Source: Paracoccaceae bacterium (GTDB lineage: Bacteria > Pseudomonadota > Alphaproteobacteria > Rhodobacterales > Rhodobacteraceae). From it: 35,950 bases of DNA. Shown in pieces: positions 8,946 through 18,895 of the stretch. The notes below the pieces were generated by a model. That model ran no database searches, had not been told where the DNA came from, and was given only the letters and a program-made list of their open reading frames with translations. Location of the stretch: contig JAOTXT010000046.1 in assembly GCA_029862205.1 (NCBI GenBank), forward strand, positions 1 to 35,950. The letters are read 5' to 3'. Each line of letters begins with the position of its first letter. Position 1 is the stretch's first letter. A program made the translations under genes and the position numbers.

Positions 8946-9134
8946 CGTGGCGCCCCGAATTGTGTTCGTATCCGGCATGGTTGGCCGGTTTGAACCGCTG
9001 AATAAGGGAAAATTCAGATCCCCGAAAGCCCCTGAACTCGCTACTTAACCCTACGTAAACTTACCCGCATAGCGCGAATTCTTGTCTTTTTTTCAACACA
9101 AACATGTGGCTACATCGATGCAACCGGGGGAAGA

Positions 9135-9170
9135 GCCACCTGGTGGCCCAATGTCGCGCCACCGGGTGGT
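9135..9170. promoter_or_regulatory. Twin CCACC-GGTGG palindromes upstream of the pilin-like gene
   Basis: GCCACCTGGTGGC (9135-9147) is a perfect palindrome, and GCCACCGGGTGGT (9158-9170) is a near copy 23 bases later, roughly two helical turns. They end 19 bases before the pilin-like start. The spacing suggests cooperative binding of a dimeric regulator on one DNA face. The regulator is not known from the sequence. Confidence 0.4.
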
Positions 9171-9189
9171 TGTTAAATGTAGGATGCGT

Positions 9190-9693
9190 ATGACGCGACA
9201 CTTGGTCCAGGATGAACGGGGAGCCGTGACCGCCGACTGGATTACTTTGTCGGCCGGAATAGTCCTGCTTGGGATTATGGTCGCTTTCTCGGTGATGAAC
9301 AATTCGGCCGGGTATCTGATGTCCGAATTCGAGGATCTGAATGACCGCTTTGCCGAGGACAGCGAGGCGCTCCGGCTCAGTTCCGCCCCTGGCGATGAAT
9401 CCAGCGCGGCCGCCGCGAATGCCGCGGCGGCCATGGATGCGGCGCTCAATCTCGGTGGCGCGAACACCTCGGGTATCGCAATCGGCGCCGCGGGCGCGGC
9501 GGCCGAAGCTGCGGACGAGGACGATGACGGACCGATCATCGAGACAGCCATCGAGACCGCACCACCGCCGGTAAGCGCATCAGCCGCGGCCCGTGACGCG
9601 GCCTCGACCGCCGTAATCCGCAACCGTGCGCGAGCGGCGCAGCCGTCCGAGCAGGTCAATCCGGGCGCGGGGGTGCCGGCGGGAGCCGAGTAG
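9190..9693 (+). CDS. Flp-pilin-like membrane protein with long low-complexity tail
   Basis: 167 residues from the ATG at 9190, chosen for the AGGA 5-6 bases upstream; an ATG two codons earlier is possible. A short basic leader, 'MTRHLVQDERG', is followed by 'AVTADWITLSAGIVLLGIMVAFSV', which looks like a type IVb (Flp) prepilin: cleavage after Gly with Asp-Trp where Flp pilins have Glu-Tyr at +5/+6. One membrane helix is clear. After about residue 60 the protein is acidic and then Ala-rich, ending in a Pro/Ala region, far longer than the 50-70 residues of Flp. It is alone, with no tad genes nearby, and convergent with pheS. It could be a minor pseudopilin-like protein or simply a membrane-anchored protein. 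Confidence 0.65.
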   Translation: MTRHLVQDERGAVTADWITLSAGIVLLGIMVAFSVMNNSAGYLMSEFEDLNDRFAEDSEALRLSSAPGDESSAAAANAAAAMDAALNLGGANTSGIAIGAAGAAAEAADEDDDGPIIETAIETAPPPVSASAAARDAASTAVIRNRARAAQPSEQVNPGAGVPAGAE

Positions 9694-9701
9694 TGGCGCG
9701 G

Positions 9702-10784
9702 TCAGGCGCTCAAGCCTCCATGCATTGTCGGCATGTCGAGCGCAGCGAAGCCATAGTGCTTCAGCCAGCGCAGGTCTGAATCGAAAAAGGCGCGCAGGTC
9801 CGGGATGCCGTATTTCAGCATCGCGATCCGGTCGATGCCCAAGCCGAAGGCGAAGCCCTGGTAGATCTCCGGATCGACACCCGAGGCCGCCAGCACTTTC
9901 GGGTGCACCATGCCGCTACCCAAGATCTCCATCCAGTCGTCCCCCTCGCCGATCTTCAACTGCCCGCCGGCCCAGGAGCAGCGGATATCCACCTCGGCCG
10001 AGGGCTCGGTGAACGGGAAGTGCGAGGCGCGGAAGCGCAGCTCCACGCCGTCCACCTCGAAGAAGGCGCGGCAGAACTCCTCGAGCACCCATTTCAGGTT
10101 CGCCATCGAGATGTCGGTGTCGATCGCCAGCCCCTCGACCTGATGGAACATTGGCGTGTGGGTCTGGTCGTAGTCACAGCGATAGACCCGGCCGGGCGCG
10201 ATCACCCGGCAGGGCGCGCCGTGGGCCTCCATATGCCGGATCTGCACCGGCGAGGTATGGGTGCGCAACACATTCGGCGGGCGGTTATCGCCCTCGGCCC
10301 GGACCATGTAGAAAGTGTCCATCTCCTGGCGCGCCGGATGTTCAGGCGGGATGTTCAACGCATCGAAGTTGTACCAGTCGGTCTCGACCTGCGGACCTTC
10401 CGCCACCGAAAAGCCGAGATCCGCGAAGATCGCCGTGACCTCGTCGGTGACCTGGCTAACCGGGTGTATGGTGCCCAGCTGGCGCGGCCGCGGTGCCAGC
10501 GTCACGTCCAGCCATTCGGTTTCCAGCCGCTTGGCCAGCACCTCGTCTGCCAAGGCCGCCCTGCGGGCGGTGACGGCGGCGTTGATCTCGTCCTTCAGGG
10601 CATTCAATTGCGGTCCGGCCTGCTGGCGCTCCTCCGGGCTCATCTTGCCCAGCTCGCGCATCATCAGGCTGATCTCACCCTTCTTGCCAAGCGCTGTCAC
10701 GCGCACGGCCTCGATCGCCGCCTCGTCACCGGCGGCGGCCACCTCGGCCAGGACTCTGGCGCGGACGGGGTCAAGGTCTTGCAT
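9702..10784 (-). CDS. pheS: Phenylalanyl-tRNA synthetase alpha subunit
   Basis: 360 residues, normal for the catalytic alpha subunit, which activates phenylalanine and charges tRNA-Phe. The N-terminal coiled coil ('[22 protein letters not shown]') precedes the class II synthetase core. Motif 2 is near '[19 protein letters not shown]', and motif 3 is '[21 protein letters not shown]'. '[13 protein letters not shown]' and '[23 protein letters not shown]' are strongly conserved. The pilin-like gene, on the opposite strand, separates it from pheT, so the two subunits must be transcribed from separate promoters or through that gene. Confidence 0.97.
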   Translation of the reverse strand: MQDLDPVRARVLAEVAAAGDEAAIEAVRVTALGKKGEISLMMRELGKMSPEERQQAGPQLNALKDEINAAVTARRAALADEVLAKRLETEWLDVTLAPRPRQLGTIHPVSQVTDEVTAIFADLGFSVAEGPQVETDWYNFDALNIPPEHPARQEMDTFYMVRAEGDNRPPNVLRTHTSPVQIRHMEAHGAPCRVIAPGRVYRCDYDQTHTPMFHQVEGLAIDTDISMANLKWVLEEFCRAFFEVDGVELRFRASHFPFTEPSAEVDIRCSWAGGQLKIGEGDDWMEILGSGMVHPKVLAASGVDPEIYQGFAFGLGIDRIAMLKYGIPDLRAFFDSDLRWLKHYGFAALDMPTMHGGLSA

Positions 10785-10856
10785 TTGCGTGTCCCTCGGG
10801 GCTCGATCTCCGGCGCGGTGGTACTCAGCCAGGTGCCGAAATGCAAGCCGCCGCGG

Positions 10857-11684
10857 TCAGAGGAGCGTTGCCAGGAACCGCGCCGCCACGACGGCCAGGA
10901 AGGTGGCGAAGGCAAGCTCCAGCGTCCGGCGCGAGATGCCATGGGCCAGCCGCACGCCCCAGGGCGCCGCCAGCACGCTGACCGGCACGATGATGACCGC
11001 ACTCAAAAGCGAGACATAGCCGAGCGAACCCGGCGGCAGACCGGCGGCGCCCCAGCCGGCCCAGATGAACCCGATCGTGCCCGGGATCGCGATCATCGGA
11101 CCAAAGCCCGACGAGGTGGCGACCGCCTGATGGATCGGCCGGCCATAGAGCGTCATCATCATGGTCACGAAGGCCCCGCCGCCGATGCTCATCAAGGTCG
11201 AGATCGTGCCGATGAATATCCCGTAGAGCCCGCGCCATGGATGGCCCGGAATCTCGTCGCCCAGCCGCCAACTCGCGCGCCCGAGATACATTTTCAGCGA
11301 CAACAGCGCGGCGGCACCGGCCCAGATCGCCGTCAGCACCGTCTTATCGGAGAAACGCGCCACCAGGGTGCCGATCACGACGCCTGCCACCACCGGCACC
11401 ACCATCGAGCCGAGGATGCCCAGATCAACCGCGCCCTTGGCCTTGTGCGAGAAGAACGAGCGCAGCGAGGTCGGCACCATCACCGCCAGCGTGGTGCCGA
11501 CACAAAGATGCATCAGCACCGCCTCGCCGACCCCAATGGCGGAGAAAAGCTCGTAGAGGATCGGCACCATGATGCCGCCGCCGCCGACCCCCAGGAGCCC
11601 GGCCAGCAGCCCCATGACCAGGCCCCCGGCGAGCAGCATGGCGAAAAGGAGCGCAAGTTCGCCCGCCGGCAATCCGAAGTCCAT
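10857..11684 (-). CDS. TauE/SafE-family transporter
   Basis: 275 residues with about eight membrane segments. The family signature 'GLLAGLLGVGGGGIMVPIL' lies near residues 24-42, and the second half repeats it as 'GTISTLMSIGGGAFVTMMMTL'. TauE/SafE proteins export sulfite, sulfoacetate or other small organic anions across the inner membrane, and many have unknown substrates. It lies downstream of pepF on the same strand with a 37-base gap, so it may share its transcript. Confidence 0.92.
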   Translation of the reverse strand: MDFGLPAGELALLFAMLLAGGLVMGLLAGLLGVGGGGIMVPILYELFSAIGVGEAVLMHLCVGTTLAVMVPTSLRSFFSHKAKGAVDLGILGSMVVPVVAGVVIGTLVARFSDKTVLTAIWAGAAALLSLKMYLGRASWRLGDEIPGHPWRGLYGIFIGTISTLMSIGGGAFVTMMMTLYGRPIHQAVATSSGFGPMIAIPGTIGFIWAGWGAAGLPPGSLGYVSLLSAVIIVPVSVLAAPWGVRLAHGISRRTLELAFATFLAVVAARFLATLL

Positions 11685-11721
11685 AGTGCCCCAGTCCGTG
11701 GCGCCGCGTGGGCCGTCCGCC

Positions 11722-13575
11722 CTACCCCATCGCCTCCAACTCGTCGATGAAGCTTTCCATCAGGCTCAAGCCCTTGTCCCAGAAGGCCGGGTCCGAGGCA
11801 TCGAGACCGAAGGGCGCCAGAAGCTCCTTGTGGTGCTTCGACCCGCCGGCCGCCAGCATCTCGAAATACTTTTCCTGGAAGCCCTCGCCACCCTGTTCGT
11901 AGACCGCGTAGAGCGCGTTCACCAGCCCATCGCCGAAAGCATAGGCGTAGACGTAAAACGGCGAGTGGATGAAGTGGGGGATATAAGCCCAGAAGGTCTC
12001 GTAGCCCTCCCCCAGATTGACCGCCGGCCCCAGGCTTTCGGCCTGCACCGCCATCCAGATCTCGCCCAGTTTCTCGGCGGTCAGCTCGCCCTCGCGGCGC
12101 GCGGCATGAACCCGGCGCTCGAACTCGTAAAAGGCGATCTGGCGGATCACGGTGTTGATCATGTCCTCGGTCTTGGCCGCCAGCAGCGACTTGCGCTTGG
12201 CCGGATCCGCCTCGGCGGCCAGCAGTTTGCGGAAAGTCAGCATCTCGCCGAAGACGCTCGCGGTCTCCGCCAGCGTCAGCGGCGTGCGGCTGAGTAGCTC
12301 GCCCTGCCCGGCGGCCAGGCGCTGATGGACCCCGTGACCGAGCTCGTGCGCGAGCGTCATCACGTCCCGGGTCTTGCCCAGATAGTTCAGCATCACATAA
12401 GGATGCACATCAGTCACCGTCGGATGGGCGAAGGCGCCGGGCGCCTTGCCGGGCTTGACCGCCGCATCGATCCAGCCCTTGTCGAAGAAGGGCTCGGCCA
12501 ACTCGGCCATCTTCGGCGAGAAGCCGGTATAAGCGTCCAACACCGTCGCACGCGCTTCCGTCCAAGGCACGACCCGGTCATCGGTCTCAGGCAGGGGTGC
12601 ATTGCGGTCCCAGTATTCCAGGCGCTCGAGCCCCAGCCACTTGGCCTTCATCGCATAATACCGGTGCGAGATGCGCGGACAGGCCGCCTGCACCGCTTGG
12701 CGCAGTGCGTCGACCACTTCGGGCTCGACATCATTGGCCAAGTGCCGCCCGTACTCCGGGCTCGGCATCTTGCGCCACGTATCCTCGATCTCCTTTTCCT
12801 TGGACAGCGTGTTGGTGAGCAGGGTGAAGAGGCGCAGGTTCTCGGCCAGCACCGTGGCCAGCGCCTGCCCGCCGGCGCGGCGGCGCTCGCGGTCCGGGTC
12901 GGATAGCAGGTTCAGTGTGGCTTCCAGGCCCAAGGGCTCGTCTTCGCCCTCGACCTCGAAGCTCAGCCCCGCCATGGTCTCGTCGAACAGCCTGTTCCAT
13001 GCAGTGGCGCCGACCTGCGACTGGTCGTGCAGGAACTTCTCCAACTCGTCCGACAATTGGTGCGGGCGCATGGCTCGAAGCCGCCCGAGCCAAGGTTGAT
13101 ATGCACGGAGCTCGGCGCACTCCGCCAAGCCCGCCTCCAGCTTCTCCTCCTCCAGCCGGTTCAGCTCCAGGGTAAAGAAGACCAGCGGCTGGGTGATCAC
13201 GGTGACCCGGGTCTGCATATCGCCCATGAACTTGGCGCGCTCCGGATCGGCGGTGTTCTGGTAGTAGAGCAGGCCCGCAAACGACATCACCCGTCCCAGC
13301 GTCCGGTCGATCGCCTCGTAATCCGCGAGCGCCTTGGCGAGCGCCGCGCCATCAAACGTGGCCAGCTTGCCCTCATAGGCCGCGGCGAAGTCTTTGCAGG
13401 CCGCCTCGACCCGTTCCAGGTCGGCCGTCAGTTCCGGGCTCTCGATCCCCGGATAGAGATCACTCAGATCCCATTCCGGCATGTCGCCCAGCAAGGCGGC
13501 GCGGTCGTCGCCAGAAGAATCCGTGGCAGTATCGTGAACGCGCCGCGATGAGGCGCTTGGGTGAGGCAGCAGCAT
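11722..13575 (-). CDS. pepF: Oligoendopeptidase F (M3 family)
   Basis: 617 residues, normal for PepF. This cytosolic zinc metallopeptidase degrades short peptides. The zinc motif HELGH (residues 410-414, in 'TLAHELGHGVHQ') is intact, with the third ligand glutamate in 'PLTLAETASVFGEM' about 25 residues later. The C-terminal 'YIPHFIHSPFYVYAYAFGDGL' is a strong M3 signature. The start ATG at 13575 has an AGAGGA site about nine bases upstream. After the stop TAG the sequence runs into GGCGGAC, a decayed relative of the stop-abutting palindromes elsewhere in the window. Confidence 0.95.
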   Translation of the reverse strand: MLLPHPSASSRRVHDTATDSSGDDRAALLGDMPEWDLSDLYPGIESPELTADLERVEAACKDFAAAYEGKLATFDGAALAKALADYEAIDRTLGRVMSFAGLLYYQNTADPERAKFMGDMQTRVTVITQPLVFFTLELNRLEEEKLEAGLAECAELRAYQPWLGRLRAMRPHQLSDELEKFLHDQSQVGATAWNRLFDETMAGLSFEVEGEDEPLGLEATLNLLSDPDRERRRAGGQALATVLAENLRLFTLLTNTLSKEKEIEDTWRKMPSPEYGRHLANDVEPEVVDALRQAVQAACPRISHRYYAMKAKWLGLERLEYWDRNAPLPETDDRVVPWTEARATVLDAYTGFSPKMAELAEPFFDKGWIDAAVKPGKAPGAFAHPTVTDVHPYVMLNYLGKTRDVMTLAHELGHGVHQRLAAGQGELLSRTPLTLAETASVFGEMLTFRKLLAAEADPAKRKSLLAAKTEDMINTVIRQIAFYEFERRVHAARREGELTAEKLGEIWMAVQAESLGPAVNLGEGYETFWAYIPHFIHSPFYVYAYAFGDGLVNALYAVYEQGGEGFQEKYFEMLAAGGSKHHKELLAPFGLDASDPAFWDKGLSLMESFIDELEAMG

Positions 13576-13664
13576 TTAATGGAGTCCTCTCGTTTTCGGG
13601 ACTCCAGAGATAGGGCATGGCCGCGCCGACGGAAAGCCCGTGCGGTCAGGCTAAAGGGCCCAGC

Positions 13665-13988
13665 TCAGGTCCGGACGCCCGGATCGTCGGTTTGTGGGAT
13701 GTAGGGCGGGGCGTCCTCGCGGCGGCGAATGATGATATCGCCGTTCGGCATGATTTCCGGACCCTCGTAGTGCTCCAGACTGTCGATCTCGTCGAAGATG
13801 CTCAGGGCCTCGCTCAGCTCGTCGATGGCCGGCCCCACCTCGTCCATCAATTCGCGGAACATGCGCTCGATGTTCTCCGACAGCGGCACCTCGGGCTCCA
13901 GTTCATCGGACTGCGCCAGCGCCAGCGACGGGACACCTACCGGCGCAAAGGCCAAGCACGAGATCAGCAGGATATGCGCCGCGCGCAT
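13665..13988 (-). CDS. Small secreted protein, acidic, unknown function
   Basis: 107 residues from the ATG at 13988, preceded by a near-consensus GGAGGTGA site; the open frame extends 33 codons upstream without support. A signal peptide of about 25 residues ('MRAAHILLISCLAFAPVG...ALA') leads to a mature acidic helix-rich segment ('LSENIERMFRELMDEVGPAI') and a C-terminus 'EIMPNGDIIIRRRED' then Pro-rich. I recognise the 'MPNGDIIIRR' ending as recurring in Rhodobacteraceae small exported proteins, sometimes mislabelled 'AAA+ ATPase'; no P-loop is present. The role is unknown. Confidence 0.75.
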   Translation of the reverse strand: MRAAHILLISCLAFAPVGVPSLALAQSDELEPEVPLSENIERMFRELMDEVGPAIDELSEALSIFDEIDSLEHYEGPEIMPNGDIIIRRREDAPPYIPQTDDPGVRT

Positions 13989-14047
13989 GACGTCACCTCC
14001 ATTGTCCCCTCCCCCAGGGCTGCGCCCAACCGGCCCCCGAAACGAAA

Positions 14048-14078
14048 GCCGCCCCGCACAGATGGTGTGCGGGGCGGC
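14048..14078 (-). terminator. Strong rho-independent terminator of the OmpA-lipoprotein gene
   Basis: A perfect 13-bp GC-rich stem (GCCGCCCCGCACA at 14048-14060 with its complement at 14066-14078) has a 5-base GATGG loop. On the minus strand it is followed by CTTTCGTTTC. It lies 43 bases after the OmpA-like stop and before the small secreted protein gene. Confidence 0.85.
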
Positions 14079-14121
14079 GTTGTTCAACCGGCCCGGTCAC
14101 CCAGGCCGTAGGCTGCGAAGT

Positions 14122-14949
14122 TTAGTTCGACAGCGTGATCTCGACGCGGCGGTTCAGCGGCTCGCGCACATTGTCGCCGGTCTCGACGGCCAGGTCGTTC
14201 TCCGACCGGCCCGCCAGGGTCATCGCACCCATCGGCACGCCACGGTCGGCCAGCGCCTTGGCGACGCGGTTGGCGCGACGCTCCGAGAGGCCCTGGTTGT
14301 AGCCAACCGAACCCACCGTGTCCGCGTGACCAACCAGCGACAGAGCGCTGGTGCCGGTCGACGAGACGGCCGCCACGACTTCCTCGATGGTCGAGACCGC
14401 GGCGTCGGTCAGGTTGGTGCGGTCGAAGCCGAAGTAGACGATGAAGTTGGCGGGGCCTACGCCACCGCAAGCCTTCAGCGCTTCGTCAAGCAGCGCGCGG
14501 GCGTCTTCCGGCGTGATGCAGAAGTTCGGGCCGCCACGCAGGGCTTCCAGATACTGATCCCACATCGCCTGCAGACGGGCGCATTCGGCCGGACGGGTGT
14601 CCTTGTTGGCCGCAATCGCCGCAACGACATTGTCGTAAAGCTCGGACGCCTCGCCGTTCACGCCGATCTCGTCCGGGGTCCAGGGCGCGGGCGTCACGCC
14701 GGCCTCGGCCTGCTTCGCCTTGGCGATGTAGGCCGTCGAGTTCATCCAAAGCACGTCCTTGAAGGCCGCGCGCCGGGCTACCTCGGTATACTCGGCCGCT
14801 AGGTAGCCGTTGAAGTCGGTGCCACCATGGGTCTCGTTAAGATACCGCTCGGCGGTAAATGTCTCGCCCAGCGACGATCCGGGCAAGTTCGTGCAACCAG
14901 CAATGGCCAGCGCCGAGACACCCAACATCAGACACGTAGCAGTCCTCAT
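14122..14949 (-). CDS. OmpA-family lipoprotein
   Basis: 275 residues. A lipoprotein signal peptide with lipobox 'LAIAGC' (Cys at residue 19) predicts attachment to the outer membrane. A middle alpha-rich region of unknown fold leads into a C-terminal OmpA-like domain (about 165-275). 'LSLVGHADTVGSVGYNQGLSERRANRVAKAL' carries the Asp and Arg residues that bind diaminopimelate in peptidoglycan, so it probably tethers the outer membrane to the wall. The start has a GGAGAG site. The gene has its own strong terminator and is divergent from the sigma-54 regulator. Confidence 0.9.
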   Translation of the reverse strand: MRTATCLMLGVSALAIAGCTNLPGSSLGETFTAERYLNETHGGTDFNGYLAAEYTEVARRAAFKDVLWMNSTAYIAKAKQAEAGVTPAPWTPDEIGVNGEASELYDNVVAAIAANKDTRPAECARLQAMWDQYLEALRGGPNFCITPEDARALLDEALKACGGVGPANFIVYFGFDRTNLTDAAVSTIEEVVAAVSSTGTSALSLVGHADTVGSVGYNQGLSERRANRVAKALADRGVPMGAMTLAGRSENDLAVETGDNVREPLNRRVEITLSN

Positions 14950-15232
14950 CCCTCTCTCCGTTCATTCAGGGCCGCAAATCCGCTGGCCCAATAAATCTTT
15001 GTGATACGGCATTCCCCGCCGACTCATATCCCCCGTGTGGCACGAATGGTCTTAAAGCACAACGGACTCACGGACTATTCGAGCACTGGAACGATACTTT
15101 ATACGCGCAGTAACACTTTAACAACAGTCGAGCGGGATATCTGAGGGTAATCCGGGTGTTTGGCGGCGTTTGATTAAGATCAAACCGGAAACCGCCGCGT
15201 TTGCACAGGAATCGGTCATTGAGGGCGCCTCA

Positions 15233-16621
<1,389 letters not shown>

Positions 16622-16627
<6 letters not shown>

Positions 16628-16637
16628 CTAGTCAGAC
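16622..16637. repeat. 16-bp perfect palindrome spanning two convergent stop codons
   Basis: GTCTGACTAGTCAGAC is a perfect palindrome with no spacer. It contains the TGA of the sigma-54 regulator (16625-16627) and the TAG of the opposing EEP-family gene (complement of 16628-16630), which abut with no gap. It may simply be a product of opposing stops. Confidence 0.6.
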
Positions 16638-17692
16638 TTTCGCCCGTTAACCCCACCAAGATCCAGATCGACCGACACCGGGAAGTGATCCGAGGCATCG
16701 AGCAAGGCTTGGCGCAGCGGACCGTCATGCGCCAGCTCAGCATCCTGCTCCGCGTGCCAGATCCGCCACGCCGGCCGTGTCCGCGCCGCCAGATCCGGAC
16801 TCAGCATCACGAAATCGAGCAGCGCATGCAAATGGCGGCGCTTGCGGGCCTTGTAGAACCGTGCCGTCGCCCGCGGCATGGCCGGGTCGATCTTCGATCC
16901 GTTGAAAGGATGGCGCAGCATCGCTTCGGGCCGCGCCGGATCGCCCGCCACCATCTCGACGCTCGAACGCCCGCTGACCCGCTCCAGCGGATCCATGCCC
17001 GGGCCGTCGTTGAAATCCCCCAGCGTCACCACCGGCTCGCGTGCCGCCAGGTGGCCTTTCAGGCGCGCGCGCAGCCACGTGGCCTGGGCGTATTGCTTGG
17101 CGCGGTTGGCGAGTCCGCGCTGACGCTTCTCGGCCTCGGTGCCGCGTTTCTCGGGCCCCTTCGATTTCAGATGCACCGCGATCATCCGGAACGACAGGCC
17201 GGTTTCATGATCTGCGACCATCGCCTCGAGTGGCGGCTTCGAGAACAGGTAATTGCCCTCTTCGCCGTCACGGTCGAGATCGGCGATGAAGGGACGGTCG
17301 AACCTCGGGGCGTCCGCCCCGCCATCGACCGGGGAATGCTCGGCCGTCAGCCGCGCCGGGTCGAACAGAAGCGCGATCTCCTGGCGTGTATGGCTCTCGA
17401 ACCCCACCAAGGCGGCGGACTGGCGCAGGCCGAAATGGCTGGCGAAGTTCTGAAGCTGGGTGACGCAAGACTTGCGCCGGCCCGTATTCGGCGCCTCGAT
17501 CACCGCGACGCAATCCGCATCCACCGCGCGCAGCACAAGGGCGATTGCCTCGGCCTGGCGGGTCCGGTCGACGCCACGGATCGCGGACGGCTGACGGTCG
17601 AGGATCAGTTGGCTCCGATGATTGAAGAGCCGCGTGAACCAGGCGATGTTATAGCAGGCGATGCGCAGCGAGGGCATCTTGAGCGCCGCCAC
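16628..17692 (-). CDS. Endonuclease/exonuclease/phosphatase-family hydrolase
   Basis: 354 residues from the GTG at 17692 directly after the gapR TAG; an ATG at 17677 ('MPSLRIACYNIAWF') is an equally good start. The metal-dependent EEP fold is shown by 'RIACYNIAWF' at the start, 'VAVIEAPNT' (catalytic Glu), 'VVTLGDFNDGPGMD' (Asp-Asn pair), 'LLDFVMLSPDLA' and the final 'DASDHFPVSVDLDL' (Asp-His). The family includes nucleases, inositol-phosphatases and sphingomyelinases; nothing here fixes the substrate. No signal peptide is apparent. It is probably co-transcribed with gapR. Confidence 0.88.
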   Translation of the reverse strand: MAALKMPSLRIACYNIAWFTRLFNHRSQLILDRQPSAIRGVDRTRQAEAIALVLRAVDADCVAVIEAPNTGRRKSCVTQLQNFASHFGLRQSAALVGFESHTRQEIALLFDPARLTAEHSPVDGGADAPRFDRPFIADLDRDGEEGNYLFSKPPLEAMVADHETGLSFRMIAVHLKSKGPEKRGTEAEKRQRGLANRAKQYAQATWLRARLKGHLAAREPVVTLGDFNDGPGMDPLERVSGRSSVEMVAGDPARPEAMLRHPFNGSKIDPAMPRATARFYKARKRRHLHALLDFVMLSPDLAARTRPAWRIWHAEQDAELAHDGPLRQALLDASDHFPVSVDLDLGGVNGRKSD

Positions 17693-17956
17693 CTATCCCG
17701 GCAGCATTCCGAGCGCGGACATGTAGAGGTCCAAGAGCGCCTCTTCCTCCTGACGCTCCTCGGTCGGTTTCTTGCGCAGGCCGATCACCTTGCGGATGGT
17801 GCGGGTGTCGAAGCCGTTTGCCTTGGCCTCGGCGAAGACCTCCTTGATCTGCTCGGCGACCTCCTTTTTCTCCTCCTCCAGCCGCTCGATCCGCTCGATC
17901 AATGCGCGCAGTTGCCCGACGGCGACAGTGGTGCTGGAGATGGTGTCGTCATTCAT
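17693..17956 (-). CDS. gapR: GapR family DNA-binding protein (DUF2312)
   Basis: 87 residues from the ATG at 17956. GapR, described in Caulobacter, is an essential nucleoid-associated protein that clamps overtwisted DNA and stimulates gyrase and topoisomerase IV. The typical pattern is visible: a short disordered start, '[21 protein letters not shown]' forming a coiled coil, '[22 protein letters not shown]' and a final '[17 protein letters not shown]'. Length matches the family. The open frame extends 22 codons further upstream without family character. The EEP gene starts on the next base after its stop. Confidence 0.95.
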   Translation of the reverse strand: MNDDTISSTTVAVGQLRALIERIERLEEEKKEVAEQIKEVFAEAKANGFDTRTIRKVIGLRKKPTEERQEEEALLDLYMSALGMLPG

Positions 17957-18043
17957 CGTGGTGATCCTGCCTTGGTGGTGATTCCCGTTCGGCGCGGACC
18001 TTAGGTAGCGGCCGCCGTTCAAGCAACCGCGCCAGAGGGCAAT

Positions 18044-18829
18044 TCAGGGATAGAGCACCGGAAAATCGGGCGCTGTGAACGGCGCCCCATCCTCGAACTC
18101 CAAATCCGGGAACGGCGGCGAGCTTCGCCCCGGCCTGCGCACAAAGCGGGCATCGTCGCCGACCCAGCGGACCGAGATCACCCGGCGCCGCTGATCCGAG
18201 CGGTTGGCGGGCGCGCCATGCAGCGTGCGGAAGTTGAAGGCCACCGCATCCCCCGGCTCCACCGCCCATCCCTCGATCCGGTAATCGCCGCGATTGCCGT
18301 CGATCTCCGGCACCGGCTCGGACATGTCGCCCTCGTATAGCCTTGTGCCGTCGAACCGGTCCGGGCGGTATTCCTTGCCCGCCAGGTGCGACCCGGCGAC
18401 GAATTCGATCGTGCGGTCGCGCGGCACCGGGTCCAAGGGCACCCAGAACGAGACCGACTGGGCGCCGCGCACCAGATAATAGGGCGCGTCTTGGTGCCAG
18501 GGTGTAGCGACCGAGGTGCCCGGCTCCTTGACCAGCACATGGTCATGGAAGATCCGCGCTGTCCTCGAGCGCATCAGCTTGGCCGCGATCTCGGCCATGG
18601 GCGACGAGCGCACCAGCGCGCGGAACCCCGCGATCCGGTCCCAGTTGCAGAAATCCTGGAAGAATGGCGCCTGGTCATCGCCAGGCTGGTATGTGCGCTC
18701 GCGGAAGCTGGGCGCCGCCATGTTCTCGTCGATGCCCGCGCACAATCCCTCGATCCACGGCCCGAAAACCCCGCGCAGCACGGCGCATCCCTGCTGCTGG
18801 TATTCCTCGATCAAGGCGTCGTCGAACAT
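18044..18829 (-). CDS. Phytanoyl-CoA dioxygenase (PhyH) family protein
   Basis: 261 residues from the ATG at 18829, supported by a GGGGG site; nine more codons are open upstream. PhyH enzymes are non-haem Fe(II)/2-oxoglutarate hydroxylases. The HxD metal motif is 'PWHQDAPYY' (His112, Asp114), the distal His lies in 'NFRTLHGAPANRS', and the 2-oxoglutarate Arg in 'RRVISVRWVGDD'. The substrate is unknown. EctD ectoine hydroxylases belong to this superfamily, but EctD signature segments are not seen. It follows the disulfide-reductase-like gene on the same strand. Confidence 0.88.
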   Translation of the reverse strand: MFDDALIEEYQQQGCAVLRGVFGPWIEGLCAGIDENMAAPSFRERTYQPGDDQAPFFQDFCNWDRIAGFRALVRSSPMAEIAAKLMRSRTARIFHDHVLVKEPGTSVATPWHQDAPYYLVRGAQSVSFWVPLDPVPRDRTIEFVAGSHLAGKEYRPDRFDGTRLYEGDMSEPVPEIDGNRGDYRIEGWAVEPGDAVAFNFRTLHGAPANRSDQRRRVISVRWVGDDARFVRRPGRSSPPFPDLEFEDGAPFTAPDFPVLYP

Positions 18830-18895
18830 GGCAGCCCCCGGTTGCGGCGCGGCCAATCTGGCCGATTGCCACCAAAGGGTCCAGAGGCGTGGGCG

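Noticed and set aside
9903-11750. Long plus-strand open frame (615 codons) opposite pheS and the TauE/SafE gene
   Set aside because: It is antisense to two well-recognised genes; its Arg/His/Gln-rich translation has no domain signature and is an effect of high GC content.
14950-15232. Sigma-54 promoter in the OmpA/regulator intergenic region
   Set aside because: TGGCACG occurs on the plus strand, but no TTGC follows at the required spacing.
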